NCBI GenBank assembly: GCA_937958815.1
Contig: CALGMR010000002.1
Span: forward strand, 186,001-250,000
From: an uncultured Rhizobiaceae group bacterium
GTDB taxonomy: Bacteria; Pseudomonadota; Alphaproteobacteria; Rhizobiales; Rhizobiaceae
Direction: 5' to 3'
DNA length: 64,000 nt
Shown: in pieces, positions 37,548-46,695 of the stretch
Layout: every line of letters starts with the position of its first letter
Numbering within the stretch: the first letter of the stretch is position 1
Translations under genes and position numbers: made by a program
Notes under the pieces: model-generated
Databases searched by the model: none
What the model was told of the DNA's origin: nothing
The model's input: only the letters and a program-made list of their open reading frames with translations

Positions 37548-38534
37548 ATGTTTCCTGGACGAGCAATGTATATTGGAGCATTCACGGTCTTGCTCCTCAC
37601 TGCCTTGTGGTTTGTGTCGGCAGGACATCAACTCAACCTCCGCATTTTGGTGGTGCAGATTGCCATTTCCGTCTTTTTTCTCGCTGTGGCCAAAGTGTTT
37701 GCGCATATTATGACGCAGACAAGCAATGGCGTTTTCACCTATCGTGGGCACTATATCGACAAGTGGCGCGAACGAAGTGTTGTTTTCTTTGAAGGGCTTT
37801 TCTTCATATTCCTCGCGTGGATGGTCTTGAGGGTTTTCAACCATCTGACAATGACACTCGGCTTTCCTTATGCGGATGGTCTTTTGATCCAAATGGATCA
37901 ATTTATCGGCTTGGATTGGCGAGCATATTTCGAGTTTGTCGCCAACAATCCTGTCTTGGTTTTCGTTTTTGATCACGCATATACAGGCCTGACCAGTTTG
38001 AGCATCATGGCATTTGCGGGTTTGGTTTTGACAAATCACATTGAACGAGCGCGGTTTTTCTTTGTGACGTTCTCGATCACCGCGATTGTTTGCACGTCCA
38101 TAGGCGCCTTTTTTCCTGCAAAAGCTGCCGTGAACCAATTGTTGGTGGATACCGATTTGCTGCAGAATTTTCCCTATGAGCCCGGTGTTTATTCAGTCGA
38201 CATTATTGATCGTTTACGGAGTGGTGGCGGACAGTTTTTTGATCTGTTTGATTTGCCAGGTTTGACCACGTTTCCTTCATTCCACACGGCAGCAGGAATC
38301 GTCATGGTTTATTCCTATCGTGGGACGCGGATGGTTTATCCGGTGTCTGTGTACACTGCTGTGATGATTGCATCGACGCCCGTTTACGGTGGGCACTATT
38401 TTGTCGACATCATTGCAGGAACGATTTGTGCACTTGTGATCTGTCGTGGCGTTGAAAAGACAAAAGCGTTTGCAGAACTCTTCCGTCCATTAGCGCCAAA
38501 AACAGAGATCGGCTCTGAACTCGCTACCCGTTAG
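37548..38534 (+). CDS. PAP2 superfamily membrane phosphatase, second copy
   Basis: 328-residue polytopic membrane protein of the same AUR1-like PAP2 group as the one at 14805-15788. It shares GLTTFPSFHTAAGI (with FPSFH) and, about 40 residues later, STPVYGGHYFVDIIAG, plus an upstream NNP motif after an aromatic Asp-rich stretch. Predicted to act on lipid phosphates in the inner membrane; no substrate can be assigned. It stands 166 bases after the anti-sigma factor gene and converges on the next gene. Confidence 0.78.
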   Translation: MFPGRAMYIGAFTVLLLTALWFVSAGHQLNLRILVVQIAISVFFLAVAKVFAHIMTQTSNGVFTYRGHYIDKWRERSVVFFEGLFFIFLAWMVLRVFNHLTMTLGFPYADGLLIQMDQFIGLDWRAYFEFVANNPVLVFVFDHAYTGLTSLSIMAFAGLVLTNHIERARFFFVTFSITAIVCTSIGAFFPAKAAVNQLLVDTDLLQNFPYEPGVYSVDIIDRLRSGGGQFFDLFDLPGLTTFPSFHTAAGIVMVYSYRGTRMVYPVSVYTAVMIASTPVYGGHYFVDIIAGTICALVICRGVEKTKAFAELFRPLAPKTEIGSELATR

Positions 38535-38563
38535 GGGTGTACGCTGTTTGAGCCTCTAAAAAT

Positions 38564-39157
38564 CTAGGTTTTCAATTCAGCCAGTTCAGCCTCCAATTCT
38601 GAAATTCTGGTGGTCATTTTTGCAGTCACTGCGCGCAGGTCTTCTTCGGTATAGCGTGGCGTGATGTATTTGGGGCAATTCCAGTCAAATGCCTCTAATT
38701 CAAACTTCAAAGCGAGAGTTGGCGTAAAGCCAATCATAGGGTGTTTGATCATTGAAGCTGTTTCTGCATCGTCTTCTAAATGAACCAATTTGGCTTGTGC
38801 GAAAATTTTCAGCCGCGCTTTTCGGGGGTAGTCCATCAGAAAAAGGGACACACGATCATTTTGGGCCAAATTGCCCATTGTTAAAAATTGTTTGTTTCCC
38901 GGAAATTCCGGCATTGCCAAAGTGGTTGGGCTGGTGACTTTAAGAAAGCCCGCTGGCCCACCGCGATGTTGAATATAGGGCCAACCATTGGCATTGATGG
39001 ATGACATGTAAAAACTGTCGCATCTTTGGATATAGTCGATTTCGTCGCCCCCAAACGCGTCTGTAGGCGGAGTTCCAACGGTTGCATTTGCATAGTGTTC
39101 GGCACTGCCGTTTTGGTTTTGCAGGTCTCGCACGGCGTCCGTGAAGGCCATTTCCAT
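38564..39157 (-). CDS. Pyridoxamine 5'-phosphate oxidase family protein
   Basis: About 197 residues with a split-barrel flavin-binding fold: DSFYMSSINANGWPYIQHRGGPAGFLKV and RVSLFLMDYPRKARLKIFAQAKLV. Family members bind FMN and reduce or oxidise small molecules; this subgroup is uncharacterised. The C-terminus forms a short coiled-coil-like helix (MTTRISELEAELAEL). The start is uncertain: ATG 39157 or 39151 precede the conserved FTDAVRDLQ, while an in-frame TTG at 39190 would add 11 residues. Divergent from aidB. Confidence 0.8.
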   Translation of the reverse strand: MEMAFTDAVRDLQNQNGSAEHYANATVGTPPTDAFGGDEIDYIQRCDSFYMSSINANGWPYIQHRGGPAGFLKVTSPTTLAMPEFPGNKQFLTMGNLAQNDRVSLFLMDYPRKARLKIFAQAKLVHLEDDAETASMIKHPMIGFTPTLALKFELEAFDWNCPKYITPRYTEEDLRAVTAKMTTRISELEAELAELKT

Positions 39158-39296
39158 AAATTTTTTGGTCACAAGTTGTTTCACTTTCAAGTTTGTTGAG
39201 ACAGCTTAGACCGTTATTGCGGTTGATGTGTATTCAGAATTCGTTTCGGGTCTCACAATTGTGTAAGGTCATAAAAACGAATCTGCGGAACGTCTC

Positions 39297-40922
39297 ATGA
39301 ACAATCAGTCTCCTATTCATGCTGGGCACAATGCATTTGACTCCGATGGTGTTTTGCTTGAGCTGACAAAGACGCTTCCCAAAGGTCTGCTTGACGGTTT
39401 TTCAACACAGGGCAAGTGGGTGGCTTCTGCAGAAGCATTGGATCTTGCACGCTTGTCCAATGAAAATACACCTGTACTTCGCACCCACAATGCCAAAGGC
39501 GATCGTATTGATGTGGTGGAGTTCCATCCAGCCTATCACGCTCTCATGCGTCGCGGTGTTTCAGCTGGTCTTCATGCGTCCATTTGGGACGAAGGCGAAG
39601 AAGAGCAGGGCAATCGCAACTTAGCTCGCGCTGTGCGCTTTATTCTGACGTCTCAGCTGGAATGTGGCCACACATGCCCGCTGACCATGACGAATGCTTC
39701 TGTGGCTGCGATTATGACCACGCCGGATGTCTTGAAAGACTGGATGCCGCGCATTGTGTCGCGAAACTATGATTCCAGCCAACGCTCACCCGGGGTGAAA
39801 TCTGGTCTGACCATTGGTATGGGAATGACAGAGCGACAGGGTGGTTCCGATATTCGCCAAAACACCACACAAGCGGAAAAAACAAACGCTGGTGGTGCAG
39901 ACGGTATGTGGCGCATCAATGGCGAGAAATGGTTCTTCTCTGCACCCATGTGCGACGCTTTCCTCATTTTGGCGCAAACCAATGTAGGCCAGTCGTGTTT
40001 TCTGATTCCGCGACTTCTGCCCGATGGCAGCAATAACGGGCTGCAATTTCAACGCCTAAAAAACAAATTGGGCAATCGTTCCAATGCGTCTTCGGAGGTC
40101 AAGTTCGTCAACACGTTTGGCACTCTGCTTGGCGAAGAAGGGCAGGGCGTTAAAACCATTCTTGAAATGGTGACGCTCACACGTTTGGATGTGTCACTTG
40201 GATCCTCTGGCCAAATGCGTGCTGCCTTATCTGAAGCTGTGCACCATACGCGCCACCGTTCTGCATTTGGCAAAAAGCTTGTGGATCAACCTTTGATGCA
40301 AAGAGTGCTTGCCGATATGGCGCTTGATGTGGCTGCTGCTCAGGCTTTGAGCCTGCGTTTGGCCCGCAGTTTCGATGGCGCCGCTATGGATGCCTCTGAA
40401 GGCGCGTTTGCGCGCCTGATGACCCCCGTAATCAAATATTGGGTGTGCAAAACGACGCCTCAATTGGTGTATGAAGCCATGGAATGTCTTGGCGGCAACG
40501 GATATGTGGAAGAAAGCCCACTGCCACGCATTTACCGCGAAGCGCCGTTGAATGCGATCTGGGAAGGCTCTGGCAACATTATGTGTCTCGACGTATTGCG
40601 TGTTTTGCGCAAAGGGCCAAAGGCCGTGCAAATGGTGTTGGACAAGATTGCTGCCGATCTTGGTGGCAATGCTGCGGGAACCATCGATGTATTGAGGGTT
40701 GCAGGTGATATCGCGCTTGAAGATGAGGGGTCTGCCCGAATGTTCACCGAACAATTGGCGTTGACTGCGGCGGCTGCTGAAATGAAACGCACTTTGCCTG
40801 ATGAAATTTCCGATGCGTTTATTGAATCCAGACTTGGCAGGCCTTGGCGACACACCTACGGCATGATGGATTCTCGGTACAATGCCGGAGCGATCGTAGA
40901 TTATATTTGCCGTCCAAACTGA
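39297..40922 (+). CDS. aidB: AidB-like acyl-CoA dehydrogenase
   Basis: 541-residue flavoprotein. It resembles AidB of the E. coli adaptive response to alkylation rather than chain-length-specific dehydrogenases: length over 530, GMGMTERQGGSDIRQNT, and NGEKWFFSAPMCDAFLILAQT. C-terminal motifs ECLGGNGYVEESPLPRIYREAPLNAIWEGSGN match AidB/isovaleryl-type enzymes. AidB binds FAD and DNA and limits alkylation damage; the catalytic role is uncertain. No ada or alkB lies beside it in this window. Confidence 0.88.
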   Translation: MNNQSPIHAGHNAFDSDGVLLELTKTLPKGLLDGFSTQGKWVASAEALDLARLSNENTPVLRTHNAKGDRIDVVEFHPAYHALMRRGVSAGLHASIWDEGEEEQGNRNLARAVRFILTSQLECGHTCPLTMTNASVAAIMTTPDVLKDWMPRIVSRNYDSSQRSPGVKSGLTIGMGMTERQGGSDIRQNTTQAEKTNAGGADGMWRINGEKWFFSAPMCDAFLILAQTNVGQSCFLIPRLLPDGSNNGLQFQRLKNKLGNRSNASSEVKFVNTFGTLLGEEGQGVKTILEMVTLTRLDVSLGSSGQMRAALSEAVHHTRHRSAFGKKLVDQPLMQRVLADMALDVAAAQALSLRLARSFDGAAMDASEGAFARLMTPVIKYWVCKTTPQLVYEAMECLGGNGYVEESPLPRIYREAPLNAIWEGSGNIMCLDVLRVLRKGPKAVQMVLDKIAADLGGNAAGTIDVLRVAGDIALEDEGSARMFTEQLALTAAAAEMKRTLPDEISDAFIESRLGRPWRHTYGMMDSRYNAGAIVDYICRPN

Positions 40923-41043
40923 TTACACAGTTCCAAGGCGGCGGTCGTTAACCCTAACAAATAGTTTACGTTGCACCGACGCCTTTGGAAGGGCATCTTG
41001 GTTTCAAGGACTGGGACGTGCACTATTTGATCGGCGATAAGTT

Positions 41044-41352
41044 ATGCGCATACTTTTGATACTTTGGATTGTTCCAATCGTTCTCATGAGCATTTGGTAT
41101 GGTCTTGCATCCAATGACTTTGGATACGTGATGTTCTCACGCGAAGTGCATGACAAGGTCTTTGCGATTTACGCAAATATGTTGGGTGTTGATCCAGAAG
41201 TCCTGCCAGGAATGGCTGCTCGCGCGATTGTTTTTGACAGTGGAATTGTTGCCCTGATCATCGCTTTCAAAAAGCGCGCAACGCTCATTCCATTTTTGCG
41301 TCAATTGTTTAACCGGTCTCGTGATTCCGCAAGCGCATCAATACAACCTTGA
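41044..41352 (+). CDS. DUF6105 family small membrane protein
   Basis: 102-residue protein. A first hydrophobic helix covers residues 2-22, and a second weaker one 66-76. The central sequence SNDFGYVMFSREVHDKVFAIYANMLGVDPEVLPG is characteristic of DUF6105, a family I know only from Hyphomicrobiales. Function is unknown. Its last 52 bases overlap the 3' end of ruvX on the opposite strand. Confidence 0.75.
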   Translation: MRILLILWIVPIVLMSIWYGLASNDFGYVMFSREVHDKVFAIYANMLGVDPEVLPGMAARAIVFDSGIVALIIAFKKRATLIPFLRQLFNRSRDSASASIQP

Positions 41353-41792
41353 AGAATGATGCTTGCGGCCATGTGGTCGATTGATTTCGCGCGTTTCTTG
41401 CGTGACACATCTGCTTCCAACATGAATTGTTCAGCAGTGTAGCTGGAGAGACGTTCGTCCCAATAGATCAACGGTAAATCTGTGTGGGATGACAGATTGC
41501 GCGCAAATGCGCGGGTGGCTTGAACCCGCGGACCTTCTGTCCCGTCCATGTTGAGTGGCAATCCCAGCACCAAGCCCTGAACTTTCTCTGCTGTTGCGAA
41601 TTCGAGCATTTCTTGAACATCAGCAGTAAACTTTGTTCTGCGGATTGTTTTGACAGCCGATGCGATGGACCAATTGGAATCCGAAATGGCTAAGCCAATT
41701 GTTTTGGTTCCCAAATCCAGCCCGAGAAGCCGACCACGGCCTTGAAGCAACGTCGCAAATTGTTCAACAGTGATGTCAGGTGGATTGGCCAT
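41301..41792 (-). CDS. ruvX: RuvX / YqgF Holliday junction resolvase family
   Basis: 163-residue RNase H-fold protein. Motifs are [19 protein letters not shown] (first catalytic Asp), [25 protein letters not shown] (Glu) and [12 protein letters not shown] (last Asp). It is an essential family implicated in 16S rRNA 5'-end processing and anti-termination, with resolvase activity shown for some members. Its 3' end overlaps the convergent DUF6105 gene by 52 bases; its start is 45 bases from the divergent metallo-hydrolase start. Confidence 0.94.
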   Translation of the reverse strand: MANPPDITVEQFATLLQGRGRLLGLDLGTKTIGLAISDSNWSIASAVKTIRRTKFTADVQEMLEFATAEKVQGLVLGLPLNMDGTEGPRVQATRAFARNLSSHTDLPLIYWDERLSSYTAEQFMLEADVSRKKRAKSIDHMAASIILQGCIDALAESRDRLNN

Positions 41793-41837
41793 AGACCGTC
41801 CTTAGCAGATTCGGTGCCGGATAAAGGAAAAATAGAA

Positions 41838-42539
41838 ATGAAAATCACGTGGTACGGACATTCGGCATTCAAGTTGGCGACCGACAAAGCCCGAATTCTT
41901 GTGGATCCGTTTTTCACCGGCAATCCAAAATTTCCTGAAAGTGATCGTGACGCCGTGCTTGCCGACGTTACTCATATTGCTTTGACCCACGGTCATGGTG
42001 ATCATTTGGGTGATACAATAGCGATTGCCCAACAAACGGGTGCGACGGTTATTGCCAATGGCGACCTGTGCAATTGGCTGTCGGCCAAAGGCGTAAAGTC
42101 GCTCGACCCTGGAAATACGGGTGGAACGGTGCATCATGACGGGTTTTCAATGACATGGGTGCAAGCGTTTCATTCTTCCGCATCAGTGGACGATGATGGT
42201 GTGGCGCACAGTCTCGGCATGCCCAATGGTTTGGTTTTTCATTTTGAAGGCGGGCAGTCCGTCTATCACATGGGTGATACGGACATTTTTGGGGATATGG
42301 CGCTTATTCAAGAATTGCATCAGCCGCAGATCGGCCTTGTGCCTATTGGTGACCGTTACACGATGGGAGGTGCCATCGCTGCTTTGTCTTGCACGCGCTA
42401 TTTCAATTTTGACACGATCATCCCATGTCATTTTGGAACATTTCCTGGGTTGGATCAGACAGCGGACAGCTTTTTGGCCGCTATGGACGGCAGCGATAAG
42501 GTAAAACTTGCAGAAATTGGCGTAGCACTGGAATTTTAG
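41838..42539 (+). CDS. UPF0173 metal-dependent hydrolase
   Basis: 233-residue metallo-beta-lactamase-fold protein. The start [13 protein letters not shown] matches the family and is preceded by AAGGAAAAATAG, so the longer frame open from 41742 is rejected. The metal motif [10 protein letters not shown] (HxHxDH) is intact, with later His/Asp ligands in HMGDTDIF and the C-terminal PCHFGTF. Family members hydrolyse esters or phosphodiesters with two metal ions; no substrate is known here. It lies 71 bases upstream of gatC on the same strand. Confidence 0.92.
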   Translation: MKITWYGHSAFKLATDKARILVDPFFTGNPKFPESDRDAVLADVTHIALTHGHGDHLGDTIAIAQQTGATVIANGDLCNWLSAKGVKSLDPGNTGGTVHHDGFSMTWVQAFHSSASVDDDGVAHSLGMPNGLVFHFEGGQSVYHMGDTDIFGDMALIQELHQPQIGLVPIGDRYTMGGAIAALSCTRYFNFDTIIPCHFGTFPGLDQTADSFLAAMDGSDKVKLAEIGVALEF

Positions 42540-42610
42540 CGTCTGCGCAATTGCAGGCTTTTCAACGATTGACTATAGACCAATGAAACTCCCCAACACG
42601 GATACACAAC

Positions 42611-42898
42611 ATGTCTGTTGATACCGCCACAGTTAAGCGCGTTGCCAAACTTTCCCGCATTGCGATCACCGATGAACGTGCTGAAAGCATGCGCGAAGAA
42701 CTCAATACAATTCTCGGTTTTGTCGAGCAACTCAACGATGTGAATGTGGACGGTGTGGAGCCGATGACATCTGTAGTTGATATGGAGATGCGCAAACGGG
42801 TGGATGAGGTGAATGACGGCAACATGGCCGCTGATGTAACCGCCAACGCGCCAGCCCAAGAAGATCACTTCTTCATGGTGCCGAAAGTGGTTGAATAA
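42611..42898 (+). CDS. gatC: Glutamyl/aspartyl-tRNA amidotransferase subunit C
   Basis: 95-residue GatC, which wraps around GatA and stabilises the amidotransferase. Typical sequence: [15 protein letters not shown], followed by [19 protein letters not shown]. The GatCAB complex converts misacylated Glu-tRNA(Gln) and Asp-tRNA(Asn) to the correct amides. gatA follows after 54 bases; gatB is separated by two other genes. Confidence 0.96.
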   Translation: MSVDTATVKRVAKLSRIAITDERAESMREELNTILGFVEQLNDVNVDGVEPMTSVVDMEMRKRVDEVNDGNMAADVTANAPAQEDHFFMVPKVVE

Positions 42899-42952
42899 AC
42901 CGCGTCTGACCCTTTCGCTTCAAGAATTACAATATAAGAAAATTCAGTACCC

Positions 42953-44431
42953 ATGACCGACCTCACAGCACTCACCATTTCACAAGCGCGCAAAAAACTT
43001 CGTGCCAAGGAAATTACATCAACTGAACTCACAAGCGCATATCTTGAAGCAGCCAACGCAGCCAATGGTTCGCTGAATGCCTATGTGGCCATGACCGATG
43101 ATTTGGCATTGGAGCAGGCAAAAACATCCGATGCAAAACTGGCGCAAGGTGAGGGTGGCGATCTGGAGGGTATTCCTCTCGGGATCAAAGATCTATTTGC
43201 GACCAAAGGTGTTCACACACAGGCTTGCTCGCACATTCTGGACGGTTTTGAGCCGCGTTATGAATCCACCGTCACGCGAAATTTGTTTGATGATGGCGCT
43301 GTGATGATCGGCAAGCTGAACATGGATGAGTTTGCAATGGGCTCGTCCAATGAGACATCCTATTATGGTGCAGTGACAAACCCTTGGCGCGGTGGCGATG
43401 GCACCAAGCTTGTTCCTGGTGGTTCTTCTGGTGGCTCTGCAAGTGCTGTTGCTGCGCATATCTGCGCTGGTGCAACAGCCACGGATACTGGCGGCTCTAT
43501 TCGCCAACCTGCCGCATTCACAGGCACAGTTGGCATCAAGCCGACCTATGGGCGCTGTTCGCGCTGGGGTACAGTGGCTTTTGCCTCCTCGCTCGATCAG
43601 GCGGGGCCGATTACCCGCGATGTGCGCGATGCAGCGATCATGTTGAAATCAATGGCGGCGCCTGATGCGAAAGACACAACATGTGCTGATCTTCCAGTTC
43701 CTGATTATGAGGCATCCATTGGTAAGTCTGTCAAAGGTATGAAGATCGGCATTCCAAAGGAATATCGCTTGGAAGGAATGCCGGAGGAAATTGAACAGCT
43801 TTGGCAAAAAGGCATTGCCATGCTGAAGGATGCGGGTGCGGAGATTGTAGATATTTCTTTGCCCCATACGAAATATGCGCTGCCAGCCTATTACATTGTA
43901 GCTCCAGCGGAAGCGTCTTCAAACCTTGCGCGCTATGATGGTGTAAAATACGGATTGCGTGTGGATGGAAATTCCATTGACGAGATGTATGAAAACACAC
44001 GTGCCGCTGGTTTTGGCGAAGAAGTGAAACGCCGCATCATGATCGGGACCTATGTTCTGTCAGCGGGCTTTTACGATGCGTATTACATTCGCGCCCAAAA
44101 GGTGCGCACATTGATCAAACAAGATTTTGAAACCGCATTTGCTCAAGGCGTCGACACCATCCTAACACCCGCGACGCCTTCGGCTGCGTTTGCAATTGGC
44201 GACAAAGAAATGGCTTCAGATCCAGTAAAAATGTATCTGAACGACGTCTTCACAGTGACCGTGAATATGGCGGGATTGCCAGGTATTTCTGTGCCTGCAG
44301 GTTTGTCTGATGCCGGCCTCCCACTTGGTCTTCAATTGATTGGTCGTCCGTTCGAAGAAGGCACATTGTTTCAAGCAGCTTCCGTGATTGAAAAAGCTGC
44401 CGGCACATTTACACCCGAAAAATGGTGGTAG
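42953..44431 (+). CDS. gatA: Glutamyl/aspartyl-tRNA amidotransferase subunit A
   Basis: 492-residue glutaminase subunit of GatCAB. The amidase signature triad is intact: Lys79 (PLGIKDLF), cis-Ser158 (PGGSSGGSA) and nucleophile Ser182 ([11 protein letters not shown]), with the same spacing as in characterised GatA. It releases ammonia from glutamine and channels it to GatB. The ATG at 42953 gives the normal N-terminus. Confidence 0.97.
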   Translation: MTDLTALTISQARKKLRAKEITSTELTSAYLEAANAANGSLNAYVAMTDDLALEQAKTSDAKLAQGEGGDLEGIPLGIKDLFATKGVHTQACSHILDGFEPRYESTVTRNLFDDGAVMIGKLNMDEFAMGSSNETSYYGAVTNPWRGGDGTKLVPGGSSGGSASAVAAHICAGATATDTGGSIRQPAAFTGTVGIKPTYGRCSRWGTVAFASSLDQAGPITRDVRDAAIMLKSMAAPDAKDTTCADLPVPDYEASIGKSVKGMKIGIPKEYRLEGMPEEIEQLWQKGIAMLKDAGAEIVDISLPHTKYALPAYYIVAPAEASSNLARYDGVKYGLRVDGNSIDEMYENTRAAGFGEEVKRRIMIGTYVLSAGFYDAYYIRAQKVRTLIKQDFETAFAQGVDTILTPATPSAAFAIGDKEMASDPVKMYLNDVFTVTVNMAGLPGISVPAGLSDAGLPLGLQLIGRPFEEGTLFQAASVIEKAAGTFTPEKWW

Positions 44432-44565
44432 TGTTTTTACGACACATCCACTCATACATGGTAAATGAACTCTTGATTTGATTGAAGAAATTGCACTGCA
44501 TTTCTTTGCAAAATTCAAATTCGAATTCATTACAGTGAGTCCCAATCTTAAGGGGTGGGACTCTC

Positions 44566-45771
44566 ATGGACGACTTAAAACTACTAGGACTGTTGAACCC
44601 GATCATAGCGTGTATTTTCGCTATGATGTTCATCGTTTTCTGGTTTCGACAAAGAGAAAAGTCTTATATTTTGTCCATCGGTCTGTCATTTGCAGGCTTG
44701 TGCATCGGCTTTTTGGTGTCCCATTTCCTGATTGAAAAACTCTCACTTGCCAATTTACTCTTTATTGGCGTTCTCTACACCGTAGCGACTACCGCAATTA
44801 TTTCAGGGCTTTATCGCCGTGCTGGTGTTGCAGGCGGTGTGGGAACTCTGCTGTTGATTGGATTTTCAGGCTTGGCGCTCAGCACCGCGGTCTTTTTGCT
44901 GTCTGATAATTTGAACTTGCGACTGTATTTCACCAATGCGACTTTTGGTTTGCTTTGGGCCATCGGAGCTTGGCGTTTGCGTAAGCCTGTTAATGGCTGC
45001 GGTCTCGACACGTTTATCATGTCTGTGATGGTCGTTATCAGCCTGCAATTCATCGGCATGACTGCCGTCACATTAAACCTGTCCGGTGTTTTGACGCCAG
45101 AAAACTACAGCAGTTCGTTGCACTGGAGAGTGATCAATTTTTCTACAGGCATATCTTCTTTGGTTTTTGCGCTGACGCTCATTGCAATGTGCGCAATCGA
45201 TTTGCTGAACCAAGTTTCCCTGATTGCCAATCAGGATTTGATGACTGGGTTGAACACGAGACGCGCGTTTGAATCAAATGCGGAACAAATGATGCGAAAA
45301 TTGGATCGCACGCCATTGCCCGTCAGTCTTCTCATTCTTGATATCGATCATTTCAAGACTGTGAATGATAAGTTTGGACATCCCGTTGGTGATGAAGTGA
45401 TCACACAGCTTGGCAGACTTCTCAGTCTTCGCATGCGATCTGCTGATATTGCTGGTCGTTTGGGCGGTGAAGAATTTGCGGTTCTGCTATGGAACACGGA
45501 CGAAGTGGGGGCGCGTTTGCTTGCCGAAGAGGTGCGTTCAACGTTCTCTACATTGCCGATTGACGGTATTCCTGATGACAAAGAAATTACGGTCAGTATC
45601 GGTGTGGCCGAGCTTTTGCAGCTTGAATCCTACGATTCTCTTTATCGCAGAGCAGACAAAGCGCTGTATGCTGCAAAGAATAAAGGGCGCAACCGCGTGG
45701 CCTTGGCACCTCGCGCGCCAGACAAATGCAGCGTCATTGATGCGGGAACGATGGTGGCAACGCCTCGCTAG
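44566..45771 (+). CDS. Membrane diguanylate cyclase (GGDEF)
   Basis: 401-residue protein. Residues about 5-205 form six or so membrane helices resembling a MASE-type sensor. They are followed by a GGDEF domain with active-site GGEEF and an upstream I-site RSAD five residues before it, so it should make c-di-GMP with product inhibition. AAGGGGTGGGAC precedes ATG 44566. It sits between gatA and gatB together with a 2-oxoglutarate oxygenase gene, a split of the gat genes. There is no visible partner phosphodiesterase nearby. Confidence 0.9.
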   Translation: MDDLKLLGLLNPIIACIFAMMFIVFWFRQREKSYILSIGLSFAGLCIGFLVSHFLIEKLSLANLLFIGVLYTVATTAIISGLYRRAGVAGGVGTLLLIGFSGLALSTAVFLLSDNLNLRLYFTNATFGLLWAIGAWRLRKPVNGCGLDTFIMSVMVVISLQFIGMTAVTLNLSGVLTPENYSSSLHWRVINFSTGISSLVFALTLIAMCAIDLLNQVSLIANQDLMTGLNTRRAFESNAEQMMRKLDRTPLPVSLLILDIDHFKTVNDKFGHPVGDEVITQLGRLLSLRMRSADIAGRLGGEEFAVLLWNTDEVGARLLAEEVRSTFSTLPIDGIPDDKEITVSIGVAELLQLESYDSLYRRADKALYAAKNKGRNRVALAPRAPDKCSVIDAGTMVATPR

Positions 45772-45843
45772 ATTATTGACCTGTCGAAAGCCAAAAAATG
45801 CCTGTATAGATGGTGTGGATGTAGATCAGCAGGTTGGTTTTTT

Positions 45844-46623
45844 ATGCAGCTTTCAGAAATTCTAAACTTCTCAAAACACGATATTCAGTCGGCAGATTTT
45901 CAAGAGCGGTGCCGCGAAACTTTAGACGATGAAGGTGTGCTTGTCCTGCCAGATTTTTTGTCGGGCTCGGCGTTGAAAAACCTGCAAGACGAAGCGAGCG
46001 AGGGACGCGAAAAGGCTTATTTTTGTGCTCAAAATCACTCGGTCTATCTCACACCTCATGACAATTCGTATGCTGCAAATCATGCTAAAAACAAACAGGT
46101 GATATCCAGCAAAGGCTGTATTTGCGATGACGATGTTGCGTATGACTCCGTCCTGCGACACGTCTATGATGCGACAGAATTTCGTGAATTTGTGATGGCG
46201 GTTACGGGTGAAACATCACTTCACCCTTATGCTGATCCATTGTCATCCATCAATATACACTATGCCGAGTATGGGCAGGAGTTAGGTTGGCATTTCGACA
46301 ATTCCGAATTTGCAATCACCTTGCTGATAGACAAGCCCGATGCTGGCTCTCGATTTGAGTATGTCAAAAATCTACGCGACGCCGAGGCAGGTGAGATGAA
46401 TTATCAGGGCGTTGCGGAATTGTTGGAAGGTAAAATTCAACCGACGGTTCTTTCCATGGAGCCGGGAACATTGGTTTTGTTCCGCGGGCGCAATTCAATT
46501 CATCGGGTGTCACCCAACGAAAGCGATAAGACGCGTATGCTCGCCGTCTTGGCTTACAATTCTCAAGAGGGCGTTGAATTGTCGGAAAGCGCTAGAATGA
46601 CATTTTATGGACGTTTGAATTAG
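45844..46623 (+). CDS. 2-oxoglutarate/Fe(II)-dependent oxygenase, HalD/ArpA-like
   Basis: 259-residue double-stranded beta-helix oxygenase. The iron triad is His150-x-Asp152 (GWHFDNSEFA) and His220 (SIHRVSP); Arg231 (TRMLAV) would bind 2-oxoglutarate. The N-terminal layout (GVLVLPDFLS, then Tyr-rich QNHSVYLTPHDNSYAANH) recalls the HalD/ArpA group, some members of which halogenate amino acids. Halogenases have Gly in place of the Asp, so this copy should hydroxylate, not halogenate. Assignment to that group is by eye and uncertain. Confidence 0.7.
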   Translation: MQLSEILNFSKHDIQSADFQERCRETLDDEGVLVLPDFLSGSALKNLQDEASEGREKAYFCAQNHSVYLTPHDNSYAANHAKNKQVISSKGCICDDDVAYDSVLRHVYDATEFREFVMAVTGETSLHPYADPLSSINIHYAEYGQELGWHFDNSEFAITLLIDKPDAGSRFEYVKNLRDAEAGEMNYQGVAELLEGKIQPTVLSMEPGTLVLFRGRNSIHRVSPNESDKTRMLAVLAYNSQEGVELSESARMTFYGRLN

Positions 46624-46695
46624 CAATTTTCTTGTTCTTTGGCGCGGGATGTTTTAGCCACAGGACAAGAAATTACTGTCTTTATGGAAGCCTCC

